A stretch of 64,000 nucleotides of DNA from Celoporthe dispersa (lineage: Eukaryota; Ascomycota; Sordariomycetes; Diaporthales; Cryphonectriaceae). The notes under the pieces were generated by a model. It saw only the letters and a list, made by a program, of their open reading frames with translations. It was not told the DNA's origin and did not search any database. Location of the stretch: contig WAID01000006.1 of the NCBI GenBank assembly GCA_016584495.1, forward strand, positions 1,736,001 through 1,800,000, read 5' to 3'. The translations under genes were made by a program, and so were the position numbers. Positions within the stretch are counted from its first letter, which is position 1. Every line of letters begins with the position of its first letter. Below are positions 35,228-47,734 of the stretch, piece by piece.

Positions 35228-35984
35228 GGTGGCTGGTGTGTCTGTGGCAGGCGCAAGCAACCTGGGGAGCGTCGCTGGTGGTGGGAATTTCTCGGCAGCA
35301 GTTCTGAAGGTTTGACAAATGCAGCCGCTATCAGAGGTTGGTCCCCTCCAGATCTGGGGGGCGATGATGTAAGGAAGGGGAGGAAGGGCGCTGCCCTGCA
35401 CTGCAACACAGCGGTCCACCCCTGTCAGCCACTATTTACTTGCCGTGCAGCAGGTAAGCTCACCCCACCCCAGTAAGGCTGGCCCCCTAACAGCGGGCAC
35501 TGCGCTGCTGTAACAGCCACCTGTAGCTTGCTCTCACACCAGGCCCTCGACCTCTCTACAGCCCTAGGTACTTACTCTATGCTCAAGTCCTGGGCCTCAC
35601 AGACAGATCGGAGTGCCCTGTCATATGAGACATGCAGAGATTTTTCCAACAATATGGCTTCTTTACACAGAGATCATCAGTAGAATGATATAGTCAATTA
35701 CTTTTCCCCACAGAGACTCATCATGGTTAGCTCAGTGGGCAGCTGCTGTGTTTGCCATTTTGTCAGCAAGCTCAGGGCTGGTCTGTTTCTTTGATCCAGC
35801 CTCGACTTTAGAGAGCGACTCTTGACCTGGGAACTACACTTATAAACATAGAACCTCTGAACCTACGACGGCATGATCAACACATACAGCCACCACAGGA
35901 TTGGTAACGATCTTGATACCCTCACCATACCTTCTTAAAGCTCTCCACCCATCGCGCCCTCTGCACAGTGCCAGGCCGCTCAGG
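35228..35984. promoter_or_regulatory. Shared upstream region of grx5 (-) and the PPCDC gene (+)
   Basis: A 757-nt divergent spacer. It becomes AT-richer around 35620-35720 and contains a perfect RNA polymerase III A-box-like 12-mer at 35728-35739 (see findings). No complete tRNA can be folded there by eye. Confidence 0.45.
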
Positions 35985-36869
35985 ATGGCCACCACAGCTA
36001 CCACCTTCTCCTCCGGCAACGCCCTCCAGGAACTCGCCGCCTCCCACCAAGACGGCAAAGTCCACCTCCTCCTCGCCGCCTCCGGCTCCGTAGCCACCAT
36101 CAAGATCCCCAACATCATCCAGGCCCTCCTGACCAGCAATCCCCCCAGCCGCCTCTCCATCCGCCTCGTCCTCACCACCTCCGCCCGCAACTTCCTCGCC
36201 GGCCAGTCCGCCGAGCAACCTGCTCTGTCCTCCTTACTTGCCGTCCCGGGTCTCGACGCCATCTATACCGACGAGGACGAGTGGGGCCGCGGCGACACCG
36301 TCGGCCCAGAGGGCGTCTGGACCCGCGGCGCCGGCGTGCTGCACATCGAGCTGCGCCGCTGGGCCCACCTGCTCGCCATTGTCCCTCTGTCCGCCAACAC
36401 GCTGGCCAAGCTGGTCGGCGGCCTGTGTGACAATCTGCTCACGAGCGTGGTGAGGGCCTGGGATGCTGATGGGCGCATCGATGGCCGCCGGAAGAGGATC
36501 CTGGTGGCACCTGCTATGAATGTGAGTCTTGTCCTCACTAACCAGTCAGTCTTGCTTGTGTAGATGTGTTCTTTTATCTTCTTTTTCTTTTCTCTTCCTT
36601 CCTCTTTCCTGACGGATGAGAAACAATAGACGGCCATGTGGCTCCATCCCATAACGGCCAAGCAGATCCGCGTCCTCAGCGAGGACTGGGGCGTCAAGGA
36701 GGCCGAGGACGGGACGATCGAGTCCGGCTGGTTCGAGGTGCTCAGGCCGCAGGAGAAGTCGCTTGCCTGTGGCGATGTCGGGGACGGTGCGATGAAGGAG
36801 TGGACAGAGGTGGTCAGGATCATCGGGGCAAGGTTGGGATTGGTCCCTACCGGCGAGGTCGGTCCGTGA
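35985..36869 (+). CDS. Phosphopantothenoylcysteine decarboxylase (HFCD flavoprotein)
   Basis: FMN enzyme that decarboxylates 4'-phosphopantothenoylcysteine in coenzyme A synthesis, related to plant HAL3 and human PPCDC. Exons 35985-36521 and 36630-36869 (108-nt phase-0 intron, GTGAGT...CAATAG) give 258 aa. The FMN-fold start is 'KVHLLLAASGSVATIKIP'. The catalytic His is H120 in 'HIELRRWAHLLAIVPLSANT'. The Asn is N179 in 'APAMN', exactly at the exon junction, followed by 'TAMWLHPIT'. The Cys is C226 in 'LACGDVGDGAM'. All three sit on one chain, unlike yeast, where they are divided between Hal3/Vhs3 and Cab3. A homotrimer is therefore expected. There are no acidic Hal3-like extensions. Confidence 0.93.
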
Positions 36870-37514
36870 TGACAACCTTTTATTCCCCGTCCCCTGCATG
36901 CATTCATGGGCTGGCTTGGTGCCAGGGGACACAGACAGGCACATCATACCACACCCTCAAGTAGCAGAGACGGATCATGAGTAAAGCTTCCATTTGATTG
37001 TACACTGCACACCGCCCTATCCCATCTGGTCCGGGTGGTTTTTCCTTTGCTCTCTCTTGCCATCAAATTATGTTCCGTTCCTGAGAGACTCATGCCTCCC
37101 TTTCCTCCCGTGCTTGCTGCTCGTGTCCAGGCACGAAATACCCTCAGCAAGAGAAGACAGTCCGAAAGATTAGTGAGGACCGTTCTCTACACTTTGATGT
37201 TTTTTTTGGTTTTCTTATCCGCCACCGAAAAATGCAAGTCCTTTCTCCCCTTTTCCATGTGCCACCCCGTGCCCAATGCGGTGCAAAAGTAATCAAAGGC
37301 CAGAAGGTGTCGGGCTCGAAACCGTATGTCCGCTTTCTCCGGTCGCGAATATGTAATGTACAGAGAATCCTGAATCCCAATCCGAGGCATGCCCGTCATG
37401 ACGTCCTTCCAGATTCATCATGCGGTGGGCATCCGCAAAAGCGGCAACCACATCGTGCTGTGCCTGCACCTCCCTCCCATCGGCCCAGTCTCTCCCGCCG
37501 TCCACATGTACCTG
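36870..37514. other. Convergent intergenic region, no gene
   Basis: 3'UTRs of the PPCDC gene and the PNUTS-like gene. No coding signal is seen on either strand. Confidence 0.5.
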
Positions 37515-40500
37515 CTAGTCGTGCCGGAAGGTGCACTGGTCGCCCTTCTGGCACATGCCCTTGGCCCAGAATACGCAGGGCTTTGTACCGATCTTATCAC
37601 GATTGATGCCGCGCTGGTGAGGGTTGCTGTTATCACGGTTGTTCTTACCGCCACGGTTCTGTGTGCGGCGGGAAGGGTGGAGCCCCTCGGGCTCGCGGTC
37701 CCGATCACCGTCTCGCTCGCGGTCACGAGCCCGGTCATGGCTGTCATCGCGTCGCTGGCTGCTGCTGGCAGGCTGCTGGTGAGGCTGCTGCTGCTGCTGC
37801 TGCTGACCTTGACCCGTAGTATGACCGGCGGCCAGCGACAGGATGTAGGCCAAGTAGTTGGGATCGTGAGGGTTGGGGGCTTGGGATTGAGCTGGTTGCG
37901 GCTGCGGCTGCGGCTGCGGCTGATAGGCCTGTGCAGGCTGCTGCTGGGCGCTCGTGGTGGCACCTAGGGTCGCGAGCAGTGCCTGGATCTGGGGGTCGGC
38001 GGCGCTCTGGGTAGCAGCAGGCTGCTGCTGTTGGGGCTGGGTGGCCTGGGCGGGATTGCCGCTCAACGCGGCCAGTACAGCCTGTAGCTGCGCGTTCTGA
38101 TCACCAGCGGGCTGTGCAGGAGCTGGCTGCTGCTGCTGCTGCTGCTGCGCGTAGTAAGAAGCCCAGGCGGCAGCATTGGGATCGGTCGCGGCCTGAGGCT
38201 GGGCCTGCTGGTGTTGCTGTTGCTGGAGTTGGGCGTAGTAAGCCGCCCAAGCAGCCGCGTTCTGCTGGTCCGCCGCAGTCTGGGCAGCCTGAGGTGCAGC
38301 CTGGGGCTGGGTGAATGCTGTCTGCTGGGTCATCTGCGTCGCCGTCTGGTCCTCGGCAACCTGCTCAGCGCGCTGCTTGTCCTTGTTGTAGCCGTGCCAC
38401 CACTCCGCGATCCTCTCCTTGTCCTGCTTCATCCACTCGGGCGGCTCGGTAGGAGGGAATGGTTTGTTCTTCATCCGCTCGGCGACATCCTCGCACAAGT
38501 CGATTGCGCGCTGGAGTTCGGGGTCGGCATAATCGTGGCGGCGTCGCGTCTGGGGGTTGGCTGGATCGACAGGATTGGGATCCTGCCAGTTCTTGACGCG
38601 GTCTGAGGCAAGGAGGTCTTGGAGCTGTTTGTGGCGGGCTATCTTCTCAGCCGTGGAAAGCTCAGGAGCCGCGTTGTGAGCGGCCGAGTTCGAGTTGGAG
38701 GCGTTCATGTCTGCGACGTCAGAAAGCTTGGCGAGTTGTCCTTTCTGTGCCCTGCGGAGTGCGCTTAGTCGTGCCCAAGATGAACCTCGAGAGGTGGCTT
38801 CTGCCCAGCGGAGATGGATCTCGGCCAGTCTGGTGTCGTCTTGTTCGAGGTCGTGGGTGGTGCCTGATTGCATGTCGGTGGCTCCCTCAGGTTGAAGGTG
38901 GGGCGAGTTTGGCGTGGGTGGGATATCAGATGGATCGGTATAGACAGCCATTAACTCCTTGCTCTCGCGCTCGGCCATAAGTTTCTGCTGCTGGGTTTCG
39001 ATGCTGCCTAAGCCACCACGGCTGGCAAAGTTTTTCGCGCGCGCTTCCTGGGCCATGACCGTCAGGTCGACGCCTGAAGGCTGGAACCACGGTCGGTAAG
39101 GCAGCTCGTCGTCTTCTTCGTCTTCTTCGTCGGCCTGCATGCCACTTATCAATGCTTGCTTGAGCATCATACCCTCGGAACGGTCGTCATGAGCATCGCG
39201 GATCATGTTGCTCGCCCGTCCCTCGTCCTCCTCGGCATCCTTTTGGAAGATGTGAACCTGCGTCAGGTCATCGCCCTCCCGCCAGCTGACTCTGAGATGA
39301 CGTCGCTGTTCCTTACGGAGGCGGCGGGCCTTCTCCTCAGGCGTTTCCTCTTTGTCGCTCTTGGCGTCCTTGTCAGGCGTTGAACGCCCGCCTGCTCTTG
39401 GCTTCGAGTTCGAGATCGAGTCCAACAAGGCACCAATACCACCCAGCTTCGATGCAGAGGACGCCTCAGCCCTGACAGGCTCCGTCTTCCTCACCTTGGC
39501 TGCTTCGGCCTTCTTGAGGAGGTCCTTCTTGACATCTGGCTTCGACTCGGCCTTGGCACCGTCAGCCTTGGCTGGCAATGGCCTGGCTACAGGCTTTGCG
39601 GGAGGCTTCTTCACGCCCAACATTCCGCTACCGAAGAGCTTCGACTGCGCAGGAGCAGGAGCCGGTGCTGACACCACCACCTTGGCCGGAGCTGCCTTCT
39701 GGCCGCCCTGTGAGGAGCCTGACTCTGTCGCGACTCTCTTTACAGATTTGTCATCGCCCTCCTCCTCTCGAGGCCGCTTGACCGTTGACGAGCTTGTTGA
39801 AGAGGTCGCCGATGCACGCCCTGTCGCTGCGCTCACAGCCTTCTTCTTCGCTGTCTCGGCGGGACCAGTGGCCTTGGCATCCGAAGAACCGGAGCCGGGC
39901 GGGCCCTTGGCAGATGCACTGGAGTCTGGGGTCGAGGTCCGTTCCTGTTGTTCGCCAGCTGCCTTCAGGGCCTCCTTCCTATGCTCGGCGTTGTCCTTGA
40001 TCCTCTTGATGTACTCTTTAACCTCATCATCGCCCTTAGTCTCGAACTTCTTGCTGATCTTGGCAAACTGGAGACTGGTCATGAGGAAATCCCTCTCGAT
40101 CGTGGTCACTGCCGACATCAGCCGGAGCACATCCTTAGGGACCTTGCCATTGTGGTCGCCAGAGTTGTTGGCGTGGATCAGACACGTCACGAAGTCACTG
40201 ATCAGCTTTTGGTTGCCTCCCAAGTTAGCTACGACCTGAGGATCGCCCCAGTCGTTAGCTGCGGCGACTGCTCGGTCGATGATGTCCAATTTCCGTATGA
40301 TCCGGTCCTGCAAGGCTGCGCTGTCCGCTTCCGTTGCGCTTTTTTGTTTCTGTTTCAACTTCTGAAACTCTCCGACGTGTCCTCGGATGAATTTACCGAA
40401 CTCCGCGACGGCCGTGCCGATTTCGGTGCTGGTGGGCTGAGGGCTGGTCAAATATATTATACCAAGCGCATCCCATTCAGCTCCATCAGCCTCATCAGTG

Positions 40501-42325
40501 GGCCGGGTCTCGCTACGTTCCTGTTGGCAGGTTAGTCGGCGGTCATGAGCCCATGGTCTCAGCCCGGCGATAGCGATCATTTCGACTTACAGGTCCCTTT
40601 ACGGCAGACGCTTTCTTCTTGGCAGCCCTAGCCTCTTGCATCCTAGCAACATACACTTCAGGCAACGAGCCTCCTGGAGGAGTTTGGGCGATTAGCTCGC
40701 ATCCGGTCACAACGATTGTATGCCCTAGACTTACCAAGATGTCGTGTCAATTGTTGCTCCAGCTCATTCTGGCCGGCAACATCACCCTCTTTGAGAGCCT
40801 TCACCCATCTGCACAGGATTCGACTTGCGTTGGATCTCATCTTAGTGCCAGTGGGCATTCCATAGGTGAATGAGGCCTCTGGGACCTCATCGGGGTCATA
40901 GATCTCGCCGAGTGTAGCTCTGGCACGTTCGTCATCTCCATACTGCAGGGGATGCACCGCACTGAAGCCGACATGCCGGGTACCATAATGGGGTATCGCG
41001 TTGTCGTCTCGTCTGATCAATCGCGGAGGCGCAAGACCAGTAATACCGGGCCGCGGGGCAGCAGCCGCAGACGGCACTGGACCACTTGTCTTCGGCTGGA
41101 GACTAGGCTGGGGACCCTGTAGAGGGCCGCCGCCAATGCTCGCTTCCTTGTTCGACGGCTGAGTCCATGCCACGGCGTCCGGCACCGCCACGTTGCCTGC
41201 GACTGACACTGGGCCTTGTGGTAGCCGCTGCTGCACGGGCACTATTTCCTGAGGAAGATATCGGCTCTGTGTCTGAGCAATTGAGGGACCCGGCGATGCG
41301 TTGGGAAGACCCGGTTGCGCCTTGGGCTGCCGAGAAGCGGAGAACGGTATTGATGGGCTACCTCGGGCATCCTGTCCTTGTTGTGGCTTGGGCAGTGGTG
41401 CCACACTGCGACCATTGAAAGGTGACTGGCGGGGTTGTTGCGCGGTAGGCGGTGCCGATTGGGGCGTACCGACTCTGGGTGTCTGTTGAAGTTGACCGAT
41501 ATTTTGAAGCTGATTCGGCTGCTGACCACCAGCCTGGAGCGGGTTGGGCTGCTGTTGCTGATGAATCATATGCTGCTGTTGCTGCTGAGCCATCGGGGGC
41601 TGCTGATGCTGAGGCACAACAGGCTGAGGCTGCTGGGCCATTGGGGACCGCTGGTGCTGAGACACAGTAGGCTGAGCCTGAGCCTGGTGCTGGTGTTGAT
41701 GCATGGCAGTTGGCTGATATCCCATGACCTGCCTCTGGGTTGGCATTGGCTGGGAAATTGTCTGCGATGGAGACTGCTGTGTGCTCCTTCCATAGCTCAC
41801 CGCCTGGTTCGGTGAGTAAATGTTGCCTGGGGATTGTCGAGGTGGAAATTGCTGCTGTTGGCCCGGTACGTTGTTGGCCATGTCGTGCGAAAAGGACGAC
41901 GGGGGCGGTAGACCATTGCTGTTGGCCGCCTGCGGCACGCCATTGCCGTACGAGACAGCACCGTCTCCCATACCACCCAGAGGATTGGTACCATAGTCGA
42001 AGTTATACTCCCAGGGCATATCAGGGGGGCCGTCCATCGCGAGGGGCGTCGTGTAGGACGATGGGTGCTGGTGTGACTGCACGTGGGGATTGTTTCCTTG
42101 GAAATGCTGCATCGCGTACTCTGGGCCTTGTGGTTGGTAATTCGAGAAGGTATTCTCAGGGAGGAACTGGTGCTCTTGACTTGGCCACTGCTGGGGAATG
42201 GCAAAGCCATTGTTGCCATCACCATGACCAAAGCCCTGGTTCACAAAATTTCCAGCTTGACCTGGATCCTGGCCAGGCTGAAAGTGGGAGTAACCCCATT
42301 GCTGGTTATTATTTCCACTTGCCAT
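37515..42325 (-). CDS. PNUTS/Ppn1-like PP1-binding nuclear protein with CCCH zinc finger
   Basis: Exons on the minus strand are 42325-40735, 40673-40591 and 40520-37515, with introns of 61 and 70 nt, giving 1559 aa. Residues 1-~410 are Gln/Pro-rich. A conserved block around 455-530 ('GEIYDPDEVPEASFTYGMPTG') precedes the exon junctions. A helical TFIIS-N-like region lies at ~625-740. Long Lys/Ala/Ser-rich sequence with basic clusters follows. At 968-971 'RVSW', followed by acidic 'REGDDLTQVHIFQKD', is an RVxF-type PP1 docking site of the PNUTS kind. The C-terminus ends in a single CCCH finger C-x7-C-x5-C-x3-H (1540, 1548, 1554, 1558). PNUTS family members anchor PP1 to the cleavage/polyadenylation machinery and control RNA polymerase II termination. 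The name is inferred from domain order and the RVSW context; function is not proven. Confidence 0.8.
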
Positions 42326-45082
42326 GATACCTCCTCTGCTATAGCCCTGAAGAAGGCCAGTGAAGGAGTGGTCAGAGGGAGGGTGGTCACGTGAAGAAAT
42401 ATTGAGGTATCGGGGTTATGAGCAGAACGAGTTTCAGTGCAGCTGAAAATTTGCAATTGGCGGGGCGTGAAGACCCCGTTAAAATGTGGGGCTTTGTGCT
42501 TGCAGAAAGGGATTCTGCACTAGTCCAAAAAGAAGAAAGCGGGACAGGGCCTATGCAGACAAGAGTTAGCGGCAGAGACAAAGACTGAAACGGTCCATCA
42601 ATTCCAATATGAAGAAGCGATGTGTGTGTAGTGTGTGTATAAGGTGAACGACGACCGAATGGCTTTGATATAAGGGGTGATTGAGTATAACCACAGTATG
42701 TGGAGCCGTAGGCTTGTAGAGAGGACAGCAGAGCGAATTGGCATATCGTCCTCGACCACCGGAACAGCTGCACGACTCGACAGGGGGGCAGATGAGGTGT
42801 CGAGTTGTAGGCGCCTCGCTTGATCTCTGCGAGCGCTCTGGAGGAATCCGGGCAATGACGAGTTTCCAGCTTTCACCAGACTTGGGCTTCGCAATCCCTC
42901 CGGCCAGGCGAAGTCACCTGTTGGCTGAGGGACCACGGTGACTGGGCCAGGTATTTTTTCAAGTCGCTCGGATCGCTGCATCGGTTCTGGTCATGTGGTA
43001 TCTTGCTTCGGAAGCCCGCTGCGCCGCGGCAAGCTGAACAGGCCCGGGAACTGGAGCGCCGGCCTGGGTGCGGCTTGGTCGCTTGAATTCGTTGCCTTGC
43101 CTTGATCGGCTTGCGATCAGCAGTAGTATTCATAGGCTTCTGCCCCTCTGCCCTGTATTATTCCACTGGCCTTGTTCTCTCGAGCCGTGACCAGTCTGTT
43201 GGAGAGACGCATTCAAACAGAGTGTGAAGAGATAAGAAGTAGACAAGAGCCAGTCCAGTCAAGCCAAGACCGTCTTTTCCATCTTCTACCGCCAACAACA
43301 TACTCGAGGCGCCCCTTTCCTTTCTTGATGAGCCACCAGACCTCTTCAGCTTGAGTCCCAATGCAGAATGTCTGATGTATCGTGCTCTCTCTCTCTCAGC
43401 CAGCCGGTAGCCGGCAGCCGGGACTGCAGGGACCGACGGAAGAACGTGCGCCAGCCAAGCACTCAAGCAGTGAGCACCAAGCTTTTAGGGCGGATTCATC
43501 CATATTTCAACAAAAGGGAGTATTTTGTAAACGGATTGCTTGCTTTGACCGCCGACAGCGTTTTCACAAACGCACGAGTTGTGTGAACCGTTGGAAAATC
43601 CTTGGGCAGGCGGGAAAATTTTTTCCTCCTCTTTCCTTCTTTCTCTTCTCCAGGGCGCTGTTGAGTGGGCTTCGAAATATGGACGTTGCTGCTCGTTGAG
43701 ATGCCGCCGTTGCTGCTGTCACAGAGTTCAATCCGTTCCTGGCTGGCTAGTCTCATGCAGCCCCATTCCCACGGTTTCCGGTCTGCGCAATTAAGCCGCG
43801 CGACAATTGGAGCCTCGTATGGACATGCCAGTGATGTACATTGATTAAGATGGACATAGTCCAAGCCATACGATGATCGGTGCAGTGCAGTGCAGTGTGT
43901 ATAGTGTGGTGTAGGGTGGTAAGAAGAGGGGGGGGGTGGAAATTGTTAGGGGTGTGTAGAGGCTTTCATGCATACCCTGCAGTTGGGCTCCGGATGCGCC
44001 TGTTGGACGGGTCGCGCCCCCTTCTCAGCTCTGCCAGCCCGGATTCAGCCAGGGACCTCAAGAGATCCTTCCCAAGTTCCTACGCCGACTGATTGCGCCT
44101 TGATGCCCCAAACCTCCATCAGGCACACACACGATCAAGGCCAGTCACAGCATGGCTCTCTGATCTGCATGCGCGAGAGGCGTCTGGAACCGGTTTTATG
44201 TCTACCTGAGGAGGCTGGCGCTGCAGTGGGGAGACGGAAGCAGCAGAGCTTCAGCCGAGCTGAAATGGATTGAAATGATGGAGGGAAATCGGGGTGAATC
44301 AATCAAAGAACACGAATGAGGCGGAAATCGAGTCAAACCCACGACCACTGATCCAGATCTATCGAAAAAGAATTAATTCTTCTGCAGAGTGTCAGTTCTG
44401 CGGTGACTACGTTGCTGAAAGGCGTGTGGGTGACTGTTGTGTGGTCGTGATGATTGTATGGTGTTGTCAGGAATGAAAGGAGAGAGACGAAGAGAAAAGC
44501 GAAAGGGGGGCGGGACAAGCTTGGGGTGGACATTCCCACCCAGGACCGTTTCATCAGCGGCCACAGCCCAAAAGCAAGCAAGAGCAGCCCTCCACTCCTG
44601 CTCCAAAGAGAAAGAGGACAGCTCTAAGGATAGCACGGCCGAACCGGCTTAGCGCACCTACCTAGTAGCACCTGTGGCCTTGCACAGGCTAGGTGCCACC
44701 CCAGCGTGCCCAAGTGTCCCAAAGGGAGAGAGCTGCCAGGATTCGTTACGTCAGCAGAGAGCTACGTACGGGGGACACTGGCAGGCAGTATTGTGTTGGT
44801 GTGCCTTGTAAGTTGAAGCCCACCATAGGGCCGAGAAGGACAGCGTCGACGACAGAGAGGACAGCTGTCGCAAACCACACACCACCTCAATAATACGCAG
44901 GACTCTGCTAGCCGCCGGCTGGACGCCTCTTCGCCGTTTCAACGCTTTCAATTGTCAACTCTGCGCTCGACCTAGTCCTCGTCTGGCGGCTCTGTCGGTG
45001 CATGCTCCGCTGCGCACATTGACAGGCAGGCACCACTACCATCACAGAGGCAGCCCGAAACTTGTGGCCCACCCGAGCAATC
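42326..45082. promoter_or_regulatory. 2.8-kb divergent spacer between the PNUTS-like gene and SLY1
   Basis: No supported gene. The tract 43620-43655 is T/C-rich, 43890-43935 is G/T-rich with a G run at 43929-43937, and several short frames lack motifs. It holds the promoters of both flanking genes. Confidence 0.45.
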
Positions 45083-47734
45083 ATGGCGACGCGAGGCTCG
45101 TCGCTACGCGACAAACAGATCGCCTCGTTGAAGAAGATCCTGAATCTAAACGACGAGGTAGAAACCAGCGAGAATGAAGATGTCCAAGCCAACGGTCTGC
45201 CAAACTCGCAAATCGTCTGGAAGGTGCTCGTCTTCGACGACCTAGGCCGGGAGTATGCTCGTCAGTCCCAACCAGTCTGCAAAGACACAGCTTGCTGATC
45301 ATACGGGGTTATAGTGTCATCAGCTCTGTCTTGCGGGTCAGCGACCTGCGAAGCCTCGGGGTAACAATACACATGTGAGCCGCCCTGCGCCCTCCTGTCG
45401 CAAGCAGAAGCTGGATGCTGACCGTGGCTACTGGACAGGCACATCTCGTCATCTCGCGCACCAATCCCCGACGTACCTGCTGTCTATCTCCTCGAGCCGA
45501 GCGCACAGAACCTGCAGAGCATCACGAACGACCTCCAGAAGGGCCTCTACTCTCCCGCATACATCAACTTCCTCTCCTCGATACCCCGACCCCTACTCGA
45601 GGACTTCGCGACTATGACGGCGACGGCTGGGACTTCAGAGCAGATCGCAAACGTCTATGACCAGTACCTGAATTTCATAGTTGCCGAGCCGGACCTGTTC
45701 TCGCTAGGCATGGAGAAGGACCATGTCTACTGGGCACTGAACAGCGCAAAGACGCAGGACGAAGAGCTGGACCATGTGGTAGACAAGATTGTCAGTGGAC
45801 TCTTCTCGGTCGTCGTGACCATGGGCGTCATACCAATCATCAGGGCCAGCCGTGGTGCAGCTGCCGAGATGATAGCACAAAAGTACGTTGAAACCCGTTT
45901 GACTGGCTGGGAACCATGTTCTATGATTATAAATGACTTTACGATCATGGTCAAGATGCCTTCTGTCTAGGTGCGATCGGTTTCATCCAGGTTGCTGACT
46001 TTGCATTCTCACAGGCTTGACAGTACGTCGATCCCCCTCATCGATTATTCCTCGGCACGCGAGACTTCGGGACTGAATCATCATGAATTGCCAGAATGTT
46101 GTCCAAAGGCTGATGTAGAATGTTTTCAGGGAAACTCCGCGACCACATCCTGAATTCGGGCTCGAAGGATGGTCTGTTTTCGAATCGGCCGAATTCATCA
46201 GCAGGCACGCCTACATCACGCCCCGTCCTCGTGCTATTAGACAGAAATGTCGACGTATGTCTCTTGCAAAGTCCCTGCCTGGTTATAGCTTGTTGCTAAT
46301 ACTCCAAGTCAGCTCACACCTATGCTGTCCCACGGTTGGACCTACCAACACTTAGTACACGACGTCCTCAACATGAAACTGAACCGGATAACCATCGAAA
46401 CGCCCACTGACGAGTCGAACCCTGCCAAGGGTGTCACGCGGAAAGGCTATGATCTGACTGCGAACGACTTCTTTTGGTCCAGGAACGCAAGTCTAGCATT
46501 CCAGGAAGTCGCAGAGGATATCGATGCCGAGTTGAATCGGTATAAAGAAGAGTCAGCTGCGCTGACGAAGAAGACGGGAGTGACGGACCTGGAGGACCTT
46601 CAGATGGACAACAGCGCCAGTGCCCAACATCTCAAGGCTGCCCTGACAGTGCTCCCAGAGCTCAGAGAACGCAAAGTGACCCTTGATATGCACATGAACA
46701 TCTTAGCGGCCATTCTGAACGCGATCCAGAAGCGGTCACTGAATGTAAGTTTTGACGTTAACAGCAAGGCTGCCCAAGGACTGCGGCTAATGTGATGACT
46801 TTAGGAATACTATTCGATAGAATCGAATGTCATGAAGCAGACGAAGGCACAAATACTGGAACTCATCAAAGACAAGGAAAAGGGCGACACCCCGATAGAC
46901 AAACTGCGTCTCTTCGTCGTCTGGTTCCTCAGCACAGAGGCAGACATCAGCAGAGCAGAATGGCAGCAGTTTGAGGAGGCTCTCACAGAAGCTGGAGTGG
47001 ATGGGACATGCCTGCCGTACATAAGACAGTAAGGCTCACTCACTTCCGTTGCACGAAGCTGAGCGTGTGCTAACAAGACTACAGAGTGCGTGCGACAACC
47101 AAAATGACACAGCTCACAACGATGGACTCCTCTGCGTCACAACAGCAACAATCCGGTTCCGACCTCTTCAACCGCTTCTCCAGTATCTCATCTCGCCTGA
47201 CAGATCGTCTTAAGGAGTCCGGTGTGCCCACCGGCGCCCTGTCCGCCAACTTCGACTCCCCTAATCGGTGGCATCAAGAACTTCCTCCCTGCCAACCGCG
47301 ACCTCACCATCACCAAAATCGTCGAATCCATCATGGACCCGTCCGGCGCTTCCTCCTCCGCCATCGCAAAGACGGAGAATTACCTCTACTTTGACCCCAG
47401 GAGCGATCGCGCACGAGGGACTATGCCTCCGCCATCGACACTACGGGCCGGGGGCGGGTCTGCGCCGGGATCCATGCCTGGTGGTGCCGGTGGTTCAGGC
47501 AGTGGGCCCAGTGCCTCATTCGGCCAACGGCGACAGGGTTTCTCGGAGGCTGTGGTCTTCACGGTCGGTGGTGGCAGCATGGATGAATTCGGCAACCTGC
47601 AGGAGTGGGTGAAACGCACTGCGGGCAGTGGAGACCGGACGAAGAGGAGGATCGTGTACGGCAGCACGGAGCTCATCAACGCAGGGGATTTCATCAAGGA
47701 AGAGCTCGAGAGGCTTGGGAAGGAAGTACAATAG
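45083..47734 (+). CDS. sly1: SLY1, Sec1/Munc18 protein of ER-Golgi fusion; 8-nt internal exon
   Basis: SM protein that binds the syntaxin Sed5 and promotes SNARE assembly at the Golgi. Eight exons: 45083-45252, 45315-45374, 45439-45882, 46015-46022, 46130-46254, 46313-46744, 46805-47028, 47085-47734. Phases agree throughout. Family markers are 'SLRDKQIASLKKILNLN', 'WKVLVFDDLGRDVISSVLRV' (across junction 1), 'LYSPAYINFLSSIPRPLLEDFA', 'RPVLVLLDRNVDLTPMLSH' (across junction 5) and 'SIMDPSGASSSAIAKTENYL'. The 8-nt exon (gcttgaca) supplies part of 'AQKLDRKLRDH'. Near the C-terminus the literal frame breaks at four Cs (47258-47261). With three it reads 'FDSLIGGIKNFLP', as expected, and the protein is 703 aa. 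Confidence 0.95.
46015..46022 (+). other. sly1: 8-nt micro-exon of sly1
   Basis: Flanked by 'ttctcacag' and 'gtacgtcg'. It completes an AAG codon on its left and starts an AGG codon on its right, giving Lys-Leu-Asp-Arg. Skipping it would shift the frame. Confidence 0.9.

Noticed and set aside
44300..44380. tRNA-like 'agtcaaacccacgacc' string
   Set aside because: Resembles a T-arm on the minus strand, but no acceptor, D or anticodon arms can be paired.
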